Below, in pieces: positions 1 to 9,615 of a stretch of 64,000 bases of DNA. Source of the DNA: Bacillus sp. OxB-1 (lineage in GTDB: Bacteria > Bacillota > Bacilli > Bacillales_A > Planococcaceae); the NCBI RefSeq assembly GCF_000829195.1, contig NZ_AP013294.1:1871001-1935000 (forward strand), written 5' to 3'. The notes under the pieces were generated by a model. The model was not told the origin of the DNA and made no database searches. It saw only the letters and a program-made list of their open reading frames with translations. A program made the position numbers and the translations under genes. Position 1 is the first letter of the stretch. Every line of letters begins with the position of its first letter.

Positions 1-476
1 TCAAAACAGCAGACCTATGCGATGAATTTGCAAATGAAGTGAAAGTTTGCATGATGGAGTTCAATTCGTATGGAAAGCATAAGCGGTTTTCCGGTCCGAT
101 TGAGACGGTTCGGGTGTTTGAAGACAATGTGCTAGTGAAAGAAGCGTTGCAGACTATCCCGGAAGGCAGCGTGCTCGTTGTCGATGGGGGTGGATCAAAA
201 CGGTGCGCGCTTATGGGAGATCTGCTCGGTGATATTGCGCAAACGCGGAAATTGGCGGGCGTCATCATTAATGGATGCGCACGGGATACGGCGGATATCG
301 GCCAACAGGAGATTGGCGTGTTCGCAATCGGAAGCCATCCGATGAAAAGCATTAAGCAAGGGAAGGGCGAACGCAATATTACGTTGAATTTCGGCGATAT
401 CGATTGGGAGCCGGGGCATTATGTGTATGCGGATGAGGATGGGGTCATCGTCGCTGCCCGGAATTTGATCGGTTGA
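1..476 (+). CDS. RraA family protein, 5' end outside window
   Basis: The frame is open from the left edge (first full codon at base 3, residues KTADLCDEFANE), so the start lies outside the window. The sequence matches the RraA / HMG-CHA aldolase fold family: the block VLVVDGGGSKRCALMGD is followed by GVIINGCARDTADI. E. coli RraA inhibits RNase E, whereas relatives with an Arg-Asp pair act as divalent-metal 4-hydroxy-4-methyl-2-oxoglutarate aldolases or oxaloacetate decarboxylases. This protein keeps the Arg-Asp pair, so an aldolase or decarboxylase role is at least as likely as RNase control. It ends at a clear terminator and stands alone. Family assignment is firm; substrate is unknown. Confidence 0.85.
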   Translation, partial: KTADLCDEFANEVKVCMMEFNSYGKHKRFSGPIETVRVFEDNVLVKEALQTIPEGSVLVVDGGGSKRCALMGDLLGDIAQTRKLAGVIINGCARDTADIGQQEIGVFAIGSHPMKSIKQGKGERNITLNFGDIDWEPGHYVYADEDGVIVAARNLIG

Positions 477-481
477 ATTGG

Positions 482-525
482 ACATCCTTTGGGGGAGGCG
501 TAGCCTTTTTCCGAAGGATGTTTTG
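482..525 (+). terminator. Rho-independent terminator after rraA-like gene
   Basis: ACATCCTT pairs with AAGGATGT across a loop and is followed by TTTTGTTATTT. Confidence 0.75.
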
Positions 526-571
526 TTATTTCTGCTGCCATTCGGGTAAGAGGGAATGGAAAGTGGATTTC

Positions 572-600
572 TTTACTTTTGGAGAAATTCATATTATAAT
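572..600 (+). promoter_or_regulatory. Sigma-A type promoter of clpB
   Basis: TTTACT (572-577), a 17-bp spacer and a consensus TATAAT (595-600) lie about 50 bp upstream of the clpB start. The -35 box is weak; the -10 box is perfect. Confidence 0.6.
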
Positions 601-607
601 TTTAATT

Positions 608-630
608 AATCAAAGATAGTCAAAGTCAAA
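608..630 (+). promoter_or_regulatory. CtsR heat-shock operator
   Basis: AATCAAA-GAT-AGTCAAA matches the CtsR direct-repeat consensus (two RGTCAAA heptads separated by NAN) at 13 of 14 heptad positions. A third GTCAAA follows directly. It sits just downstream of the -10 box, over the expected transcription start, where CtsR would block RNA polymerase. CtsR control of clp genes is established in Firmicutes. Confidence 0.8.
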
Positions 631-648
631 TGAAAGAAGTGAATTGAC

Positions 649-2790
649 ATGAGAATGGATACTCAACAGGAAGATCAACGCACACCGCTTGAGCAGTTCG
701 GACGCAATCTTGTGGATGAAGTTAAAAACGGGAAAATGGATCCGGTCATCGGCCGGGATGAAGAAATCCGGAATGTCATTCGAATTTTATCAAGGAAGAC
801 GAAAAACAACCCAGTACTCATCGGAGAGCCGGGGGTCGGGAAGACGGCAATCGTCGAAGGACTGGCCCAACGGATTGTCAAAGGGGATGTGCCGGAAGGA
901 TTGAAAGACCGTCAAATCTTCGAGCTGGATATGAGTGCATTGATTGCAGGAGCCAAATATCGCGGGGAATTTGAGGAACGATTGAAAGGCGTCTTGAAGC
1001 AGGTCAAGGACAGCGATGGGGAGATCATTCTTTTCATTGATGAAATCCATACGATTGTCGGTGCCGGGAAGACGGAAGGCGCGATGGACGCGGGCAATAT
1101 GCTGAAACCGATGCTCGCACGCGGCGAGTTGTACTGCATCGGCGCGACGACGCTGGATGAATACCGGATGTACATCGAGAAGGATCCGGCGCTTGAGCGG
1201 CGGTTCCAACAAGTGATGGTGCGCGAACCGTCCGTCGAGGATACGGTGTCCATCTTGCGTGGGTTGAAAGAGCGCTTCGAGCTGCACCACGGAGTCCGCA
1301 TCCATGACCGGGCGATCGTAGCGGCGGCTGCGTTATCGGACCGGTATTTAACGGAACGCTTTTTGCCGGATAAAGCGATTGACTTGATCGACGAAGCGAG
1401 CGCGATGATCCGGACGGAAATCGACTCCATGCCGAGCGAATTGGATGCGGTGACCCGGCGGATCATGCAACTGGAGATCGAGGAACAGGCACTTCGGAAA
1501 GAGAAGGACGCGGTGAGCCAAACACGGCTTGAAACGCTGCGGGAAGAATTGAAAGGATTGAAGGAGTCCTCCGCCGGCATGCGGGAGCAATGGGATCAAG
1601 AGAAAGAGGCATTGCGTGGAATCCAGGAGAAGCGGGAGGAGCTGGACCGCTTCCGCCGCGATTTGGAAGATGCGCAAAACCGGTTTGATTTGAACCGGGC
1701 GGCCGAGCTCCAATATGGCAAGATCCCCGCTTTGGAGCAAGAGTTGCAGGAGCTGGAGCAGCCGTTGTTGGAGAGCCAGGAGAATCGGTTATTGAGGGAA
1801 GAAGTGACCGAAGAAGAGATTGCAACGATCGTGGCACGCTGGACCGGAATCCCGGTCACCAAGTTGGTGGAAGGGGAGCGGGAAAAATTGTTGCGCCTCC
1901 GCGAAACGCTGGAGGAGCGGGTCATCGGCCAAGACGATGCCGTCCAACTCGTAACGGAAGCAGTATGGCGGGCGCGGGCGGGCATCAAAGATCCGCATAA
2001 GCCGATCGGTTCGTTCCTGTTCCTCGGTCCGACGGGTGTCGGGAAAACGGAATTGGCGAAAACGTTGGCCGCGTCATTATTCGACTCGGAAGACCATTTC
2101 ATCCGGATCGACATGTCCGAATACATGGAGAAGCATAGCGTTTCCAGACTCGTCGGGGCGCCTCCGGGGTATATCGGCTACGAAGAAGGAGGCCAGTTGA
2201 CGGAAGCAGTCCGGCGCAATCCGTACTCTGTCGTCCTGCTCGATGAAATCGAAAAGGCGCATCCGGATGTCTCGAACATCTTGTTGCAAATTTTGGATGA
2301 CGGCCGGATCACCGACAGCCAAGGCAGATTGGTCAACTTCACGAATACGGTCGTGATCATGACATCCAACATCGGCTCAGCTTATTTGTTGAACGAACTG
2401 GACGATACGGAAAATCACGCAGCCGAAGATTTGGTCATGGCCGAGTTGAGACGCCATTTCAAACCGGAATTATTGAACCGGATGGATGATATTATTATCT
2501 TCCACTCCCTCAAAGCAGACGCATTTTCACGGATTGCCCGGAAAATGCTGGAGGAGCTGGTGAAACGGCTTGAGGAGCAGGAAGTCATCTTGACTTATGA
2601 CGATGCCGTCGTCGACTGGATCGTCCGGGAAGGCACGGACGCCGATTTCGGGGCCCGTCCGCTGAAGCGCTTCATCCAGCGGAACGTCGAAACCGTCGTC
2701 GCCAAAGAAATCATCAAAGGCGAAATCCGTCCAGGCGAAGTGTTGGCATTGTCGATGGTGGATGGGAAACTGGATGTTCATAAAGGGTGA
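649..2790 (+). CDS. clpB: ClpB-type disaggregase lacking the N-terminal domain
   Basis: Hsp100 AAA+ ATPase that, with DnaK, rescues aggregated protein in the cytoplasm. Two AAA+ modules are complete: Walker [14 protein letters not shown] near residue 62 and [13 protein letters not shown] near residue 459. Between them lies the long coiled-coil middle domain typical of ClpB (about residues 265-385, including [15 protein letters not shown]), which separates it from ClpC and ClpE. The protein is 713 residues against about 860 for usual ClpB, because the whole N-terminal substrate domain (about 150 residues) is absent. No remnant lies upstream: promoter, CtsR box and ribosome site occupy that DNA. 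Start ATG at 649 follows GAAAGAAGTG; ATG at 655 is an alternative. Family assignment is firm. Confidence 0.92.
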   Translation: MRMDTQQEDQRTPLEQFGRNLVDEVKNGKMDPVIGRDEEIRNVIRILSRKTKNNPVLIGEPGVGKTAIVEGLAQRIVKGDVPEGLKDRQIFELDMSALIAGAKYRGEFEERLKGVLKQVKDSDGEIILFIDEIHTIVGAGKTEGAMDAGNMLKPMLARGELYCIGATTLDEYRMYIEKDPALERRFQQVMVREPSVEDTVSILRGLKERFELHHGVRIHDRAIVAAAALSDRYLTERFLPDKAIDLIDEASAMIRTEIDSMPSELDAVTRRIMQLEIEEQALRKEKDAVSQTRLETLREELKGLKESSAGMREQWDQEKEALRGIQEKREELDRFRRDLEDAQNRFDLNRAAELQYGKIPALEQELQELEQPLLESQENRLLREEVTEEEIATIVARWTGIPVTKLVEGEREKLLRLRETLEERVIGQDDAVQLVTEAVWRARAGIKDPHKPIGSFLFLGPTGVGKTELAKTLAASLFDSEDHFIRIDMSEYMEKHSVSRLVGAPPGYIGYEEGGQLTEAVRRNPYSVVLLDEIEKAHPDVSNILLQILDDGRITDSQGRLVNFTNTVVIMTSNIGSAYLLNELDDTENHAAEDLVMAELRRHFKPELLNRMDDIIIFHSLKADAFSRIARKMLEELVKRLEEQEVILTYDDAVVDWIVREGTDADFGARPLKRFIQRNVETVVAKEIIKGEIRPGEVLALSMVDGKLDVHKG

Positions 2791-2798
2791 AGACTGAA

Positions 2799-2837
2799 GA
2801 GCCGCATGGGGATTTTAATTCCTGTGTGGCTTTTTTC
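2799..2837 (+). terminator. Terminator of clpB
   Basis: GAGCCGCATGGGGA and TTCCTGTGTGGCTT form an imperfect stem ending in TTTTTT. Confidence 0.65.
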
Positions 2838-2850
2838 GTGGTGGAGTGAT

Positions 2851-3180
2851 TGCAGCAAATTGGTTTGCATTTGTCGTGAGATTGGTTGCGTTCGTGTGGC
2901 GTTTGCTTGCACTTGGTCGGGGGTTTCTTGCGCTCGCAACCCGGTTGCTTGCATTCGCTCCGGTCTTTCTTGCAACTCGCCGTCTGCCGTGGGTTTGGTT
3001 GCGCTCGTGTGGCGTTTGGTTGCGCTCGATCGGGGTTTTCTTGCACTCACAACCCGGTTGCTTGCATTCGCTCCGGTCTTTCTTGCAACTCGCCGTCTGC
3101 CGTGGGTTTGCTTGCGCTCGTGTGGCGTTTGCTTGCATTGCACTCGAGATTGCTTGCACCCACTCTGCTGTTGCTTGCGA
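2851..3180. repeat. Degenerate ~21-bp array, core TTGCRYTCG (array A)
   Basis: About fifteen units of roughly 21 bp carry the word (C/G)TTGC(A/G)(C/T)TCG with a variable remainder. Within it, about 83 bp starting at 2937 recurs from 3050 with one mismatch in the part compared, showing segment-level duplication. Both strands stay open for over 100 codons in several frames because the period is near 7 codons, but none of these frames has a convincing ribosome site. The array fills the gap between the convergent terminators of clpB and the DUF2929 gene. Confidence 0.85.
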
Positions 3181-3200
3181 ATCCTACTTTTCAGCCCAAC

Positions 3201-3229
3201 AAAAAAACCATCTCCCCAAAAGGAAATGG
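3201..3229 (-). terminator. Terminator of yjzD-like gene
   Basis: On the minus strand CCATTTCC and GGAGATGG form a stem followed by TTTTTTT. Confidence 0.75.
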
Positions 3230-3242
3230 CTGTCTTGGTCAA

Positions 3243-3434
3243 TCAATGATCGGAAACTGGATCGTCCGGGCATGCACTGGAGATGACGAGGACGACGACC
3301 GATAGGATGACTGAAACGACGATGCCCGGTACGAGGTCGAATGGAACGTTCGCGATCGAGCCGGTAACATAGTTCACCATGGTAACCAAAAGAAATGACC
3401 AAAAGAAAGTCATTACGAATTTCATCAAATTCAC
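3243..3434 (-). CDS. yjzD: Small membrane protein, YjzD/DUF2929 family
   Basis: A 63-residue protein with two predicted membrane segments (about residues 7-27 and 35-53: FVMTFFWSFLLVTMVNYV and LVPGIVVSVILSVVVLVI). It resembles YjzD (DUF2929), a short membrane protein encoded beside fabH in Bacillus, and it lies here divergently upstream of fabH, which supports the call. Function is unknown. A ribosome site (AGAGGTGAA on the minus strand) precedes the ATG. Confidence 0.7.
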   Translation of the reverse strand: MNLMKFVMTFFWSFLLVTMVNYVTGSIANVPFDLVPGIVVSVILSVVVLVISSACPDDPVSDH

Positions 3435-3537
3435 CTCTACATAAACGGATTCTTACTAATGATAGCATAGCCGCGGCAGGGGAGGAACCTTTAATGCGGA
3501 AAAGAGAAATTAAATTTGGCAAAAGCGTGTCGGCGGG

Positions 3538-3566
3538 TTGAAAAGTATATCCCTTTCCCTTATGAT
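3538..3566 (+). promoter_or_regulatory. Promoter of fabH-fabF
   Basis: TTGAAA (3538-3543), a 17-bp spacer and TATGAT (3561-3566) form a good sigma-A promoter. Confidence 0.75.
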
Positions 3567-3582
3567 TAATACCAGGTACTAA
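3566..3582 (+). promoter_or_regulatory. FapR operator
   Basis: TTAATACCAGGTACTAA matches the FapR palindrome (TTAGTACCTRNTACTAA) in both half-sites. It overlaps the -10 box and start region of the fabH promoter. FapR represses fatty-acid synthesis genes and is released by malonyl-CoA, so control of fabH-fabF by that signal is expected. Confidence 0.88.
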
Positions 3583-3604
3583 TATTAGATGATAAGAACG
3601 GGGG

Positions 3605-4543
3605 ATGAAAATGAACGCTGGTTTCATTGGAATCGGTAAATGCGTTCCTGCACAAGTTGTGACGAATGCAGATTTGGAAGAACGTATGGATACATCGGAT
3701 GAATGGATCCGCACGCGGACAGGGATTGAACAACGGCATATTGCAGACGAGGATACGGATACATCGGATTTGGCGTACCAGGCTGCGGTGAATGCTATTG
3801 AAGATGCCGGGCTCCATCCAGAGGACATAGGGTTGATTTTGGTGGCGACGGTGACTCCGGATCAGCCATTCCCGTCGGTGTCTGCCATGATCCAAGACCG
3901 GTTGGGAGCGAAAAATGCGGCCGCGATGGATGTATCTGCGGCTTGCGCCGGGTTTATGTACGGTATCGTGACGGCGAAGCAGTTCGTTGAATCGGGTGCG
4001 TATCCGTATGTGCTCGTCGTTGGCGTTGAAAAATTATCGAAGATCATGGATTGGGAAGACCGCGGGACGGCTGTGCTGTTCGGTGACGGTGCAGGGGCAG
4101 CGGTAATCGGTAAAGTAAGCGAAGGCCGCGGCATCCTGTCATTCGAACTCGGAGCGGATGGCAGCGGCGGCAAGCATCTGTTCCAAGACCGTTATATTCA
4201 AATGAACGGCCGAGAGGTATTCAAGTTTGCAGTGAGACAAATGGGCGAATCGGCTGAAAGTGTCATCGAAAAGGCCGGCTTGACGAAAGAGGACGTCGAT
4301 TATTTGATTCCACACCAAGCGAATATGCGGATTATGGAATCCTCCCGGGAACGTTTGGGTCTTCCACCTGAGAAGATGTCGAAGACGATTCATAAATACG
4401 GAAATACTTCCGCAGCATCGATTCCGATTTCTTTAGTCGATGACGTAGCGGAGGGGAAAGTGAAAGACGATGATGTCATCGTGCTCGTCGGATTTGGCGG
4501 AGGGCTTACATGGGGTGGCCTGTGCGTCAAGTGGGGAAGATGA
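3605..4543 (+). CDS. fabH: Beta-ketoacyl-ACP synthase III
   Basis: FabH condenses an acyl-CoA primer with malonyl-ACP to start fatty-acid elongation in the cytoplasm. At 312 residues it has normal length. The catalytic triad is visible: Cys in [11 protein letters not shown] (about residue 113), His in PHQANMRIM and Asn in GNTSAASIP. The start at 3605 (MKMNAGFIG) follows a GGGGG-rich ribosome site; ATG at 3611 is an alternative. It lies 72 bp upstream of fabF with no terminator between, so the two form an operon under the FapR operator, as in B. subtilis fabHA-fabF. In Bacillales FabH usually prefers branched primers; that is family knowledge, not visible here. Confidence 0.96.
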   Translation: MKMNAGFIGIGKCVPAQVVTNADLEERMDTSDEWIRTRTGIEQRHIADEDTDTSDLAYQAAVNAIEDAGLHPEDIGLILVATVTPDQPFPSVSAMIQDRLGAKNAAAMDVSAACAGFMYGIVTAKQFVESGAYPYVLVVGVEKLSKIMDWEDRGTAVLFGDGAGAAVIGKVSEGRGILSFELGADGSGGKHLFQDRYIQMNGREVFKFAVRQMGESAESVIEKAGLTKEDVDYLIPHQANMRIMESSRERLGLPPEKMSKTIHKYGNTSAASIPISLVDDVAEGKVKDDDVIVLVGFGGGLTWGGLCVKWGR

Positions 4544-4615
4544 TTCCCTCTTTTCATGATAGAATAAGTGCTAGAAGATGCGGAATTACTTAAATAGGGA
4601 AGGGAAGTTGAGAAC

Positions 4616-5857
4616 ATGGAAAAACGTCGTGTCGTGGTTACAGGGGTCGGGGCGGTATCCCCAGTCGGAAATTCAGCGGAAGAATCTTGGCAGTCCGTAC
4701 TGGAAGGCAGGTCGGGAATCGGTATGCTGACCCGGTTGGATCGGGAACAATTTCCGGTGAAAGTGGCGGCAGAAGTGAAAGACTTCGATATCGAAGAGTA
4801 TCTTTCACGCAAAGATGCCCGGAAGATGGACCGGTTCACGCATTTTGCGATCGCTTCCTCTGTCATGGCAATGAAAGACGCCAATCTGGAATTGGATGAG
4901 GAGCTCGGACTGCGGACGGGCGTGTGGATCGGTTCGGGGATCGGCGGAATGGAAACACATGAACAGCAATTCAAGACATTCCTGGAAAAAGGGTATCGTC
5001 GGGTTAGTCCGTTTTTTGTCCCGATGATGATTCCGGATATGGCGTCTGGCCAGGTATCCATCCATTTGGGGGCGAAAGGCATCAACTCTTGTACCGTGAC
5101 GGCCTGCGCTTCCGGAACGAACTCAATCGGGGATGCGTTTGAAGTCATTCGACGCGGGGATGCGGATATCATGATCACTGGCGGGACAGAAGCGCCGATC
5201 ACGACGATGGCGGTTGCCGGTTTCTGTTCGAGTACCGCTCTTTCATTGAACCCGGACCCGGCGACGGCTTCCCGTCCGTTCGACGCAGAGCGCGATGGTT
5301 TTGTCATGGGAGAGGGCGCTGGGATCCTGATTCTTGAAGAATACGAGCATGCGAAAGCACGCGGCGCTAAAATCTATGCGGAAGTGATCGGCTATGGCTC
5401 CACGGGAGATGCCCATCATATTACGGCACCCGCTCCGGAAGGGGAAGGGGGCGCCCGCGCGATGGTGGAAGCGATCAAAAAAGGCGGCATTACGCCGGAT
5501 CAGATCGATTACATCAATGCGCACGGCACGAGCACACCGTACAATGACTTATACGAAACAATAGCCGCGAAAACGGTTTTCGGCGACCATGCCTACAAAT
5601 TGGCGATGAGCTCGACGAAATCGATGACGGGCCATCTTCTGGGTGCAGCGGGTGGACTCGAGGCGATCTTCACTGTCAAGGCGCTCCATGAAGGCATTCT
5701 GCCGCCGACTGCAAATTACCAAAACCCGGATCCGGAATGTGATCTGGACTACGTGACAGAGGGTGCTCGCAAAGCGGACATCCGATACGCAATGAGCAAC
5801 TCACTCGGTTTTGGCGGACATAATGCTTCCCTCGTGTTCAAGAAAATAGAAGATTGA
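4616..5857 (+). CDS. fabF: Beta-ketoacyl-ACP synthase II
   Basis: FabF carries out the elongating condensation of acyl-ACP with malonyl-ACP. The 413-residue protein has the Cys-His-His catalytic set: Cys in [10 protein letters not shown] (about residue 164), His in [11 protein letters not shown] (about 303) and His in [10 protein letters not shown] (about 340). The N-terminal [19 protein letters not shown] is canonical. The ribosome site GGGAAGGGAAG precedes the ATG. It is the last gene of the FapR-controlled fabHF operon and is followed by a strong terminator. Length and motifs are complete. Confidence 0.97.
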   Translation: MEKRRVVVTGVGAVSPVGNSAEESWQSVLEGRSGIGMLTRLDREQFPVKVAAEVKDFDIEEYLSRKDARKMDRFTHFAIASSVMAMKDANLELDEELGLRTGVWIGSGIGGMETHEQQFKTFLEKGYRRVSPFFVPMMIPDMASGQVSIHLGAKGINSCTVTACASGTNSIGDAFEVIRRGDADIMITGGTEAPITTMAVAGFCSSTALSLNPDPATASRPFDAERDGFVMGEGAGILILEEYEHAKARGAKIYAEVIGYGSTGDAHHITAPAPEGEGGARAMVEAIKKGGITPDQIDYINAHGTSTPYNDLYETIAAKTVFGDHAYKLAMSSTKSMTGHLLGAAGGLEAIFTVKALHEGILPPTANYQNPDPECDLDYVTEGARKADIRYAMSNSLGFGGHNASLVFKKIED

Positions 5858-5868
5858 TTGAGAAGGCA

Positions 5869-5894
5869 ACGCCCCACTGTGGTGGGGCGTTTTT
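5869..5894 (+). terminator. Terminator of fabF
   Basis: ACGCCCCAC and GTGGGGCGT form a perfect 9-bp stem followed by TTTT. Confidence 0.9.
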
Positions 5895-5924
5895 GAGTGC
5901 AATGAAGACTAGGGGCTGTGGATT

Positions 5925-6045
5925 TTGGGCCGTGCCGTGACAGTTTTGTGCTGGGCCATGACAGTTTCGCGGCGAGCCATGACAGTTCGGGGGATAGGCC
6001 TGACAGTTCCACCGCCCGTCCCGATTGTCATGACAATCCAGTCCC
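5925..6045. repeat. Short array with core GCCATGACAGTT (array B)
   Basis: Four to five units spaced about 21-24 bp: GCCGTGACAGTT, GCCATGACAGTT (twice), GGCCTGACAGTT and TCATGACAATC. The bases between cores differ. The complement of this word forms array C at 22.6 kb, and a related series is at 58.9 kb. It lies just after the fabF terminator. Confidence 0.75.
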
Positions 6046-6072
6046 TCAACCTCCATCCGGCAGCATGCCCAA

Positions 6073-6101
6073 ACGCCCCCTTCGTCTAACGGAGGGGGCG
6101 T
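6073..6101. terminator. GC-rich hairpin after array B
   Basis: ACGCCCCCTTCG and CGGAGGGGGCGT form a strong stem but lack a clean T tract on either strand, so termination is uncertain. Confidence 0.45.
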
Positions 6102-6139
6102 CTTCATATACTCATAGAAAATCCAAAGGACGATGCCGA

Positions 6140-7319
<1,180 letters not shown>

Positions 7320-7380
7320 CTAAAAAATTCGATTCTACAATTAAAAACAGGTTCTATTGTACCAACAATTTACTAATGCA

Positions 7381-7630
7381 AAAAAACACCAATCATCCCA
7401 TACTAGGGACGATTGATGTGATTCAACCGTGGTACCACCCGAATTGCCCGAAGGCCACTCCACTTCCGTAACGCGGAAAACGTGACAAGCTAATGGCCAA
7501 AGCGTTCACTCGTCAGGCTCGGGATCCCATTCATCCAGTTCAGCTTGCCTGTTTTCACCAGCCACAGGCTCTCTATAAAGCTCGGAACTGAATTACTCTT
7601 TCCTTCACAGCCGTTCTTCATCATGTTTAT
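7381..7630 (-). promoter_or_regulatory. T-box riboswitch, tryptophan
   Basis: The minus strand carries GGGTGGTACCACGG (7429-7442), the T-box antiterminator core that pairs with the tRNA acceptor end. It is followed by a terminator: ACATCAATCGTCCC and GGGATGATTGGTGT with TTTTTTT (about 7380-7423). The 5' half is a long stem I region. TGG triplets, suitable as a tryptophan specifier, occur in the expected area (for example in GAACTGGATGAATGG). The gene controlled is trpS, so tRNA-Trp is the logical ligand. Confidence 0.9.
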
Positions 7631-7633
7631 CAA

Positions 7634-7662
7634 ATTATAATATGGGGTATGAAAGAATGCAA
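7634..7662 (-). promoter_or_regulatory. Promoter of the trpS leader
   Basis: On the minus strand TTGCAT, a 17-bp spacer and TATAAT sit just upstream of the T-box leader. Confidence 0.75.
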
Positions 7663-7670
7663 TAGCGCCG

Positions 7671-8015
7671 TCAAATGTAATAAAAGAGAAGGCCGATGCC
7701 CATCCCCGTTAAAGTCAGCGTACCTCCCCCCAGCAATGGCGTGATGGATCCTGTAAATAGTTGAGACGGTGCCCGCATCGAGTCGATTTCCTCCACCCGA
7801 TGTTTCGGCGTGAAAATCTTGCGGGACGTGATGAGAAAAACATCAAAGAATCCGGTAGAAAAAACAAAGAAGACAAGCCCGGTAAACAGCATGATACCGC
7901 CGACAGAAAATGACATATTTACATAGGCGAGAAGTGAAAATTCATTATGGAATAACAATACAAGGACAACGGTAATAAGTTGCCCTAAGAAGAAATATCG
8001 GATGGCTTTATTCAT
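7671..8015 (-). CDS. DUF3899 membrane protein
   Basis: A 114-residue protein with three hydrophobic segments (about residues 8-22, 33-60 and 95-113) and a charged loop, RKIFTPKHRVEEIDSMRAP. It resembles DUF3899 proteins of Bacillales, whose function is unknown. The ribosome site (AAAGGAGGC on the minus strand) precedes the ATG well. It ends just before the trpS leader promoter and reads in the same direction. Confidence 0.65.
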   Translation of the reverse strand: MNKAIRYFFLGQLITVVLVLLFHNEFSLLAYVNMSFSVGGIMLFTGLVFFVFSTGFFDVFLITSRKIFTPKHRVEEIDSMRAPSQLFTGSITPLLGGGTLTLTGMGIGLLFYYI

Positions 8016-8195
8016 AGCGATGCCTCCTTTATTTCAGTATTTTAAAGATTTGATGAGATGGAATCAAAGAATGATTCTCCGTTCTCCAATATAAAGCATT
8101 CCACGTAACTGATGGTGAATTAAATTTACAAACTTCATTATATTAGGACAGTGATAAGTGGACATGGGCTACACAACATTTTAGAACTGAAAGGG
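8016..8195 (+). other. Former leader/promoter region of opp, cut off by the IS
   Basis: No coding sequence is visible in these 180 bp. They end in CTGAAAGGG, the copy of the IS target that was continuous with the oppA ribosome site before insertion, so the original opp promoter probably lies here, pointing right. I could not define a convincing -35/-10 pair. The region also holds the start signals of the divergent DUF3899 gene. Confidence 0.5.
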
Positions 8196-9595
8196 CACTA
8201 GTGTTGCATTAATATCTTTTGAAGATTAGGAATTCATAAAACCTTCAAAAATCTAAGGAATCCAAAAGAAAAAGTCCTTTATAATGGAAGGTACAGGTAG
8301 TTCCTGTCCAAATCCAATACAAAGGACCAACTCATGGACAAGAATACACGAAAAACTTCATTTGGTAAATGGCTGAATGCCATTGATTTTGAGAAATTCA
8401 ACGAAATTGTGACCATACATGGGCAAGACCGGTATACAAAGAAGTTAACGACGCAAGCTTACACACTTCTCATGCTGTATGCTCAATTAATGGAGTCAGA
8501 CAGCCTGCACGCACTGGAAGCAGCGCTGACAAACCGGGATTTCCAACGGGCGATCGGCGTGGATTCCATCAGTGTGTCGCAGCTTTCCAGAAAGAATAAT
8601 CGGTTGGATCCAACGGTTCTGTCGAATCTTTTCATGCAACTGGTTAGTCAGATCGCTGTACAAAAACTTTCGCCCAAAAAGGGGTTGCTCCTGAAAATCA
8701 TCGACTCCACAACGATCCCGTTGAACGTAAACCATTTTAAATGGGCCGAATTCCGGGAGACCAAGGCCGGCGTAAAGCTGCATATACGCTTGGTGTTCGA
8801 TGAAAACGGCACTCATTACCCCGACAAAGAGGTCATCACGAACGCCAAGGAGCACGACCGTAATCAACTCGAAGTGCTTGTTGACGACAAGGAGGCCATG
8901 TATGTTTTCGACCGCGGGTATGTGGATTATGAACGGTTTGACCGCTTCACGGACGATGGGCTTTTCTTCGTCTGTCGGTTGAAGAAGAATGCCGTTCTGC
9001 ATCCCATCCACACATTCTCCCTTCCGGAAGGGAGTGATGCCCTTTCCGACACGATGGCGTTCGTAGGCGCCAATCCGAACTGTACGGAGAACGTTTTCCG
9101 AATCCTTGTCATCCCTGATGGCAAGGGGGGCGAATTGCGGCTGATCACCAATCGTTTCGACATTTCCGCGGAGGAAATCAGCGAAATCTACCGTTCTCGC
9201 TGGGCCATCGAATTGTTCTTCAAGTGGCTCAAGCAGCACGTGAAGATCAAGCATTTCTACGGTCAAAGTGAATACGCTGTGAAAAACCAGATTTATCTGG
9301 CTCTGATTGCCTATTGTCTGAACGTCCTGATTCAATCGGAAACAAACAGCAGGAAATCCATCTTGGCGATTTCACGTATTCTAGCCGCTAATCTATGGGA
9401 GTCGTCCCGGTATTGGCTTCGTAGAATCAGGAGTGGAAGCATACCGTAACGATCCCTGCTGACCCGTCACTTATGGATAACTGTATAAACTTACCAAATG
9501 GACAGCGCTACCTTTATTCAGGTGCTTCCCTTTTTGGCAAAAATAAAGATAGAATGGTGACTGAATATTTAATTAATATTCATGCAACGCTAGTG
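8196..9595 (+). mobile_element. IS4-family insertion sequence (IS4Bsu1-like), copy 1
   Basis: A 1400-bp element with imperfect terminal inverted repeats, CACTAGTGTTGCATTAATAT on the left and CACTAGCGTTGCATGAATAT read inward from the right (18 of 20 match). It is flanked by a perfect 9-bp target duplication CTGAAAGGG (8187-8195 and 9596-9604). It carries one transposase gene. An inverted copy of the same length encoding the same protein lies at 41769-43168. Intact ends, intact gene and perfect duplication indicate recent transposition. Confidence 0.95.
8334..9449 (+). CDS. IS4-family transposase
   Basis: A 371-residue DDE transposase. The first Asp is in KIIDSTTIPLN (about residue 123), the second in YVFDRGYVDYERFDR (about residue 194), and the YREK-type signature with the catalytic Glu is in IYRSRWAIELFFKWLKQH (about residue 286). 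It resembles the transposase of IS4Bsu1 from B. subtilis (opening MDKNTRKTSFGKW). The encoded protein is identical to that of the second copy at 41915-43030. It appears functional. Confidence 0.95.
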   Translation: MDKNTRKTSFGKWLNAIDFEKFNEIVTIHGQDRYTKKLTTQAYTLLMLYAQLMESDSLHALEAALTNRDFQRAIGVDSISVSQLSRKNNRLDPTVLSNLFMQLVSQIAVQKLSPKKGLLLKIIDSTTIPLNVNHFKWAEFRETKAGVKLHIRLVFDENGTHYPDKEVITNAKEHDRNQLEVLVDDKEAMYVFDRGYVDYERFDRFTDDGLFFVCRLKKNAVLHPIHTFSLPEGSDALSDTMAFVGANPNCTENVFRILVIPDGKGGELRLITNRFDISAEEISEIYRSRWAIELFFKWLKQHVKIKHFYGQSEYAVKNQIYLALIAYCLNVLIQSETNSRKSILAISRILAANLWESSRYWLRRIRSGSIP

Positions 9596-9615
9596 CTGAA
9601 AGGGAGGTTATTTAT

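Noticed and set aside
2778..3286. Several overlapping frames of 110-154 codons on both strands as protein genes
   Set aside because: They follow from a period of about 7 codons in a non-coding repeat array. None has a good ribosome site, and they run through the terminators of the genes on each side.
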